Shown here one piece after another: positions 59,966-64,000 of a stretch of DNA of 64,000 bases. The stretch covers positions 12,034,382 to 12,098,381 of the forward strand of contig CM049317.1 of assembly GCA_026874595.1 (NCBI GenBank), given 5' to 3'. Position 1 is the first letter of the stretch; every line of letters begins with the position of its first letter. Source of the DNA: Sipunculus nudus. Its lineage: Eukaryota > Annelida > Sipuncula > Golfingiida > Sipunculidae. The position numbers and the translations under genes are program-made. The notes under the pieces are model-generated. The model saw only the letters and a program-made list of their open reading frames with translations. It was not told the DNA's origin and did no database searches.

Positions 59966-61188
59966 AAATTACAGGTAACCTAGTCAAAGCCAAAATTAAA
60001 TTATTTCATAAAATTAATTGGTAAACGATTCAATACTATTCATTCGGTGCAGATTGTTCGTATTGCTCGAGGCCATCTTGTGTCACTGCTGATGGTACCT
60101 GCGCATCTGTTGTCAGTAGAAACGTTACATGGTATAACGGCATGGCTGAGTGTGTAAACACTGGTGGTCAGTTGGCTGGTATTAGCACCATGATGTCAAA
60201 GGAATTACGTAGCATGAATAAGGAATACTGGATAGGTTTATTCCGAAACGGTTGGTTTGCATCAGCTAAGCAAAAATCAAGTATGTGAATACATTTATAA
60301 TCCCTTATCCATTTTATTTGCAACACTAAATATAATATCTCATGGCACTCTGGTATAATTCAATATCAATTAACCGTTCTCCCAGACCGGTTGATAACGG
60401 AAAACAGATGGCAAAATGATATCGATATGAAGAAAGGCGAATACTGTGCTATAATAACTCAGTCGATGGCTGTGGATGGATCTGATAGCAAATCTGTATG
60501 GAAGCCAGTGAAATGTGACGAGAAATATCAATTTGCTTGTTTGTATCGTGAGTTCATTTTTCTGTTATTCGAGGCAGGAGAGATACGCGCATACATTTCA
60601 ATTTTAGTAACATTTTGCAAAGGAACAACATTTCTTAGAGGAATTTTGTACCTTCTCATTGAAAGGGATAATCTCTATCATCATATCTCTATGAACTGTA
60701 ACATATTGGGGTTAGGTAATTTTTTTTTCAGTAAATACTTTCAATATATAGGTAAACCACTTAATGAAGACGAGGCTGGTACGAGTTACTCTACTATACC
60801 TACAGTATTACCAGGTAATGGAATATCTAAAGTAAAAATAAAGTACCTAAAAGACAAACATGTTATTTAAACTCCATGAGGTAAAGGGATTAATGGTTTC
60901 ATGATAATGCACATATTTGATATGTGTATACACATATATTATGAAGTTTATAAATGCTTAATCTGTATTGGACGCGATTTGGCCAATAAAAGAATAGATA
61001 TCAAAAACAAATATGAATTAATCATTTGTGATTTAATTAACTCGAAGTAATTTAAATTAAAATTTCACGCAGATGATACATTGCCGACTTTCACAGATAG
61101 GAATGAATTCACAGCGAACACAGGTAATCTCTTTTTCAACGGGCTATATTCATAGATTTTTGATGTTTTATAATATTTTAATCTTAAC

Positions 61189-61235
<47 letters not shown>

Positions 61236-63948
61236 TGCGAGTATTGAGTATTGTATCGGTACAGAATTTTGCTATCTGTGACGCCATGTAATATTTATAG
61301 ATGAGGTCCGCAGCTTAATTTTTACATGTGTCATGATCCTTTTCATATTGCTGTTAATTTTTGCATCGTGTATATTGTATTTGAATTAAAGTCGATGCAG
61401 ATATCCGGTAATTCAACTAAGTAGATAATTGTAACTAGGTTTGCACACTCTCTGGAGCATTCACGACAGTCATACAGTTGATGTTAACACTGTTGCTCGC
61501 GACCATCAAGCATTTGATTGTCAGGATAATGATGCAGCGTATAAATATATTTCTTAAAGCTAAGTGTCACGATTGCTACTGCGCATAGCTGACCCGCTGT
61601 TACCAGTGCACTTGCTATTGAGGCACACTGAAACCCGAGCTGAGACTGAGAAACCCGGGTCTAATTTAACACATGAAAAGACATGTAAAAGCAACGATCT
61701 TGAAACTAAGATAATCATGACGATTGGGATTACCCCTTCCCTATGAAATAAAAATTAAACTAATAAATGCGTATTTTTAGTGGTAATTTATTACTCTCAA
61801 TATGGGTTAAAATTACTTTATTTGGGGCCGTCGGAAACCTTGGCCAACAGAATACGGCCGTATCATACTTAGTTTATGCGTAAATTACACTTTCTTCAGG
61901 TCATTATAATATACTTGACAGTACTCTATCAATAGACACCAGAAAGGTAACTAAATATTGGAAGATCAAGCCGATTCATTACTAAAACATACGGTCCAAC
62001 AGCCGCTCAATTTGCCCGCAATACGTCTCCTGGGTTCAAATCAAAATGCATTAACACTCCATTGCAAATTATGTATCTCATTTTATGACTGATTACGTTA
62101 GATTACACAATCCTTATAACTGTTGACAAGATTAAAAATGTAAATATTCCGAATTTCTAGCGTTTATTATGGTTTTTTCGATGGTCTCACAAAATGCTAA
62201 TGAACGTACCGTGTACTATGACCGAACCCTTATCGCCATGCATTATACGGGGTTCAGAGGTCCAATTTTCAAAATGTTCCGATTTAAATAGCTCTAGTGA
62301 TTTCTCCAGTTACTGTTTAAGTGTTTTATTTTTATTTGATGTGGTTAGACCATAATCTTCCAATGAATTTAAATTTGTTTTAGGTATAAGTCACGACCAC
62401 AAATTGATGTAGCACTATATCATAGAATCGCTACTTTACTTAGTAAAAAAACTCATAAATAATTGGAGGTGGCAGATCGATAATTAATAACCAACTGCTG
62501 CTTAATTATTTGCCCTCCACACACCCGGTATACGATACCACTCCTGCTAAATCACCTATCTTAAGGTTTCATGTCATCATTGTTAGGGAAACTACTTTTA
62601 TAGATTTATGTATCGTTTTTATACAATTATTTTATATTCTTGAAATATAGAAACAGTGTTTGACTGCTAAGATCTGTGGAGACCCCATATTTTTTTTTGT
62701 CGGTGATAATTTATCATATAGTATTAGGGATTCATAGGCCAAATTGAAATAAGATATCAATTCTAGTTTTTGTAAATTTTATTTTATTCCCTTTAGAGGA
62801 ATTATGTATTCTGCTCATTCTGCCAGGTTTTTTTTATTATTTATGAATTTTGACAATATGTTCTTCTGTTTTGCTTTTAAACTTTTTTTATTTCATAAAA
62901 AAATGATGTTGCTTGTTTCTTTAATTTATCAAATTTTTCAAATTACACTTAATTGCAATTCTGTATCTTATTACATTCTTAAACTGATTTTTCTTCAGTA
63001 CATCATAAAAGCCAATTAATCCACAATCTTGTTTACAGATCATATCTTGCATGGTAACCACCGTTGATCAGTTTGATTTCCAACATGAATCAACCTTAAG
63101 CACAAAGTATAAAAGTTTCAATTGATTGTCAATCCCAGTGGAACATCCCTTTAAGCAGGTGTATACTGGCTGCAGTTATTTCGAAGAATAAAACATGAAT
63201 CAAACACAGTTTATGAAAACATTTGCAAGGGCAATAATGCTAATTCGTTTTGATTATGATTTCAGTGTTGGGAGCCCAGCTTCCAGTACTGGCCTATGTA
63301 GGAATAGGTTTGGCATCGGTTATGTTGGGGACAGTTATGCTATGCCTGCTTTATGTGAAGTTGTATCCTTCAGTAGAGAACACAGGGTAAAACGTTACCA
63401 AAAGCGCAAGTTTAAAATGATACAACGTTGAAACTACAAGACTTTAATTTATAACATCGTCGTATCATATAATATGATAAAAAAAATATTATTTAGCCTT
63501 TTCCTAATGATGGTATACACTACAACATGTTTAGTCTTTTGAATTATAATATTTTAGTTTTTCGCACGACCCAGAATATGAAGATGAACGATATGGCACG
63601 GGCAATTCGCCTGTTTGCAGTATATACACAGATATTGAGTGGCAAAACAGTACCCCGCCTGGTTTGTCAAGAATGCCGATCAGGAGTCCAAATGAAAGGT
63701 GCAACGCCAGCAGATTCAGTTTTGATCTGACACCCCATGGTTCACTAAGGTCCCTCCAGAGCAATAATAAGGAAGTCTTGGATGAGTTCTGTAGAGAAGC
63801 TACTTGCTCTGAAAGAAAGGATTTAGACCAGTCTCATCTCTCTTGGAAAGAGCCATCCAACCATGTCTGTTACTCTACGCATCCCACGGAACCGCAAGTA
63901 TATGTTGACGCACAGTATCCAATATACACAGTAACATCCTCAAGCTGA
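59121..63948 (+). CDS. Type I membrane C-type-lectin receptor with ITIM-like tail (9 exons, 473 aa)
   Basis: Exons are 59121-59208, 59314-59505, 59714-59839, 60053-60280, 60386-60547, 60752-60814, 61073-61123, 63266-63386 and 63558-63948. Introns 1-7 are phase 1 and intron 8 is phase 2. The total of 1422 nt is open to TGA. The product has a short signal peptide (MEKIVLTYLVYLSSA), two C-type-lectin-like domains (about 16-135 and 136-265), a Thr/Ser-rich stalk (266-303), one membrane helix (about 310-334) and a 139-aa tyrosine-rich tail. An acceptor-like ctttcctctgcag inside exon 1 could mark an alternative first exon upstream, but the TATA box favours this start. I infer a cell-surface recognition receptor with tyrosine-based signalling. 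Confidence 0.85.
59314..59839 (+). CDS. Lectin receptor 2, exons 2-3: first C-type-lectin-like domain
   Basis: Exon 2 carries AESICSRKGYALPNT and LWLGISYSHDEEWRWSG (WIGL-type core). Exon 3 supplies LDCVVVRHLEYFAKNCF and YLCER, the closing cysteines. The donor of exon 2 is GTCAGT (phase 1). Exon 3 begins with nine A's giving KKKT. No EPN/QPD or WND is seen. Confidence 0.8.
60053..60547 (+). CDS. Lectin receptor 2, exons 4-5: second C-type-lectin-like domain
   Basis: Exon 4: extra N-terminal Cys pair (CSYC), VTWYNGMAECVNTGGQLAG and YWIGLFRNGWF. Exon 5: RWQNDIDMKKGEYCAII, VWKPVKCDEKYQFACLY. The fold and the four core cysteines are complete. The split into two phase-1 exons mirrors the second domain of lectin receptor 1. 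The donor GTGAGT at 60548 is taken; the longer open frame beyond it is intron. Confidence 0.85.
60752..61123 (+). CDS. Lectin receptor 2, exons 6-7: stalk
   Basis: Two small phase-1 exons (60752-60814, 61073-61123) encode Thr/Ser/Pro-containing segments (RKPLNEDEAGTSYSTIPTVL and DDTLPTFTDRNEFTANT). An alternative acceptor at 60731 gives a stop in phase 1 and is rejected. Confidence 0.65.
61193..61232. repeat. (TA)n microsatellite
   Basis: TA run in intron 7 of lectin receptor 2. A (GA)n tract occurs in intron 3 at 59921-59961. Confidence 0.95.
61233..63265. other. Intron 7 of lectin receptor 2
   Basis: About 2.1 kb with no additional exon accepted. Short open frames have no splice support. 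Confidence 0.5.
63266..63948 (+). CDS. Lectin receptor 2, exons 8-9: membrane helix and signalling tail
   Basis: Exon 8 (63266-63386) gives VLGAQLPVLAYVGIGLASVM... then LYVKLYP. It ends GG|GTAAAA (phase 2). Exon 9 (63558-63948) must be read in phase 2, because the other phases meet stops, and encodes the tail to TGA. The tail has YEDERY, then SIYTDI (Tyr367), which fits the ITIM pattern S/I/V/L-x-Y-x-x-I/V/L, and C-terminal tyrosines 459, 464 and 467 (QVYVDAQYPIYTV). Six cysteines and many Ser/Pro residues are spread through it. Confidence 0.8.
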
Positions 63949-64000
63949 GGGAACACTCTGCCTATAAAGTATGTCAGTGTTTTCTTGTTCGATTAAGAAA

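Noticed and set aside
60548-60870. Extension of lectin receptor 2 exon 5 through the open frame to 60870
   Set aside because: A strong donor GTGAGT follows CLY at 60547, the extension has no domain sense, and the next phase-1 exons continue properly to the membrane helix.
1-64000. tRNA or rRNA genes
   Set aside because: I scanned for tRNA B-box-like words (GGTTCRANTCC) and conserved rRNA blocks by eye and found no convincing candidate with a cloverleaf; a tRNAscan run would settle this.

Overview
This is a stretch of animal nuclear DNA. It is AT-rich, has many (TA)n microsatellites, short exons with GT/AG introns, and degenerate retroelements (Penelope-like, Ty3/Gypsy, L2/CR1-like and another LINE). 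Divergent C-type-lectin receptors beside a Gypsy element whose integrase precedes its RT suggest a marine lophotrochozoan, most likely a bivalve mollusc. That taxonomic guess is inference. All gene models below were built by hand from splice sites and reading frame.

Layout. 1-4672: gene-poor, with an old dispersed direct repeat. 4673-9810 (minus): a complete 8-exon gene for a 686-aa type I membrane receptor (signal peptide, two C-type-lectin-like domains, one membrane segment, a 355-aa tail with a ZU5-like region). 9811-21230: repeat-rich, with a Penelope-like element (parts at 11.8-12.8 kb and 20.0-21.1 kb) interrupted by a 6.7-kb Gypsy element (13.2-19.9 kb, minus) whose order is gag-PR-IN-RT-RH. 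21.2-53.9 kb (plus): one very unusual gene made of dozens of tiny phase-0 exons in tandem families. Family R (33 aa) forms an array at 21.4-34.2 kb. R-related singletons lie at 37.8-39.5 kb. Three exon types A, B and C (30, 30 and 35 aa) are reiterated as a cassette at 41.3-48.6 kb. Smaller paired exons (D) follow at 49.1-52.7 kb, then a terminal exon and poly(A) signal at 53.65-54.0 kb. A second Gypsy element (22.8-25.6 kb) and an L2-like LINE (34.35-37.34 kb) sit inside its introns. 54.0-56.6 kb: no gene seen. 56.65-58.45 kb: a dead LINE. 59121-63948 (plus): a complete 9-exon gene for a 473-aa type I lectin receptor with two C-type-lectin-like domains and a tyrosine-rich tail carrying an ITIM-like motif.

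Together the window looks like a recognition-receptor neighbourhood. Two lectin receptors with different signalling tails flank a fast-evolving exon-array gene. Because every array exon starts and ends between codons, copies can be gained or lost without changing frame. The function of the array gene is unknown, and its 5' end was not found.
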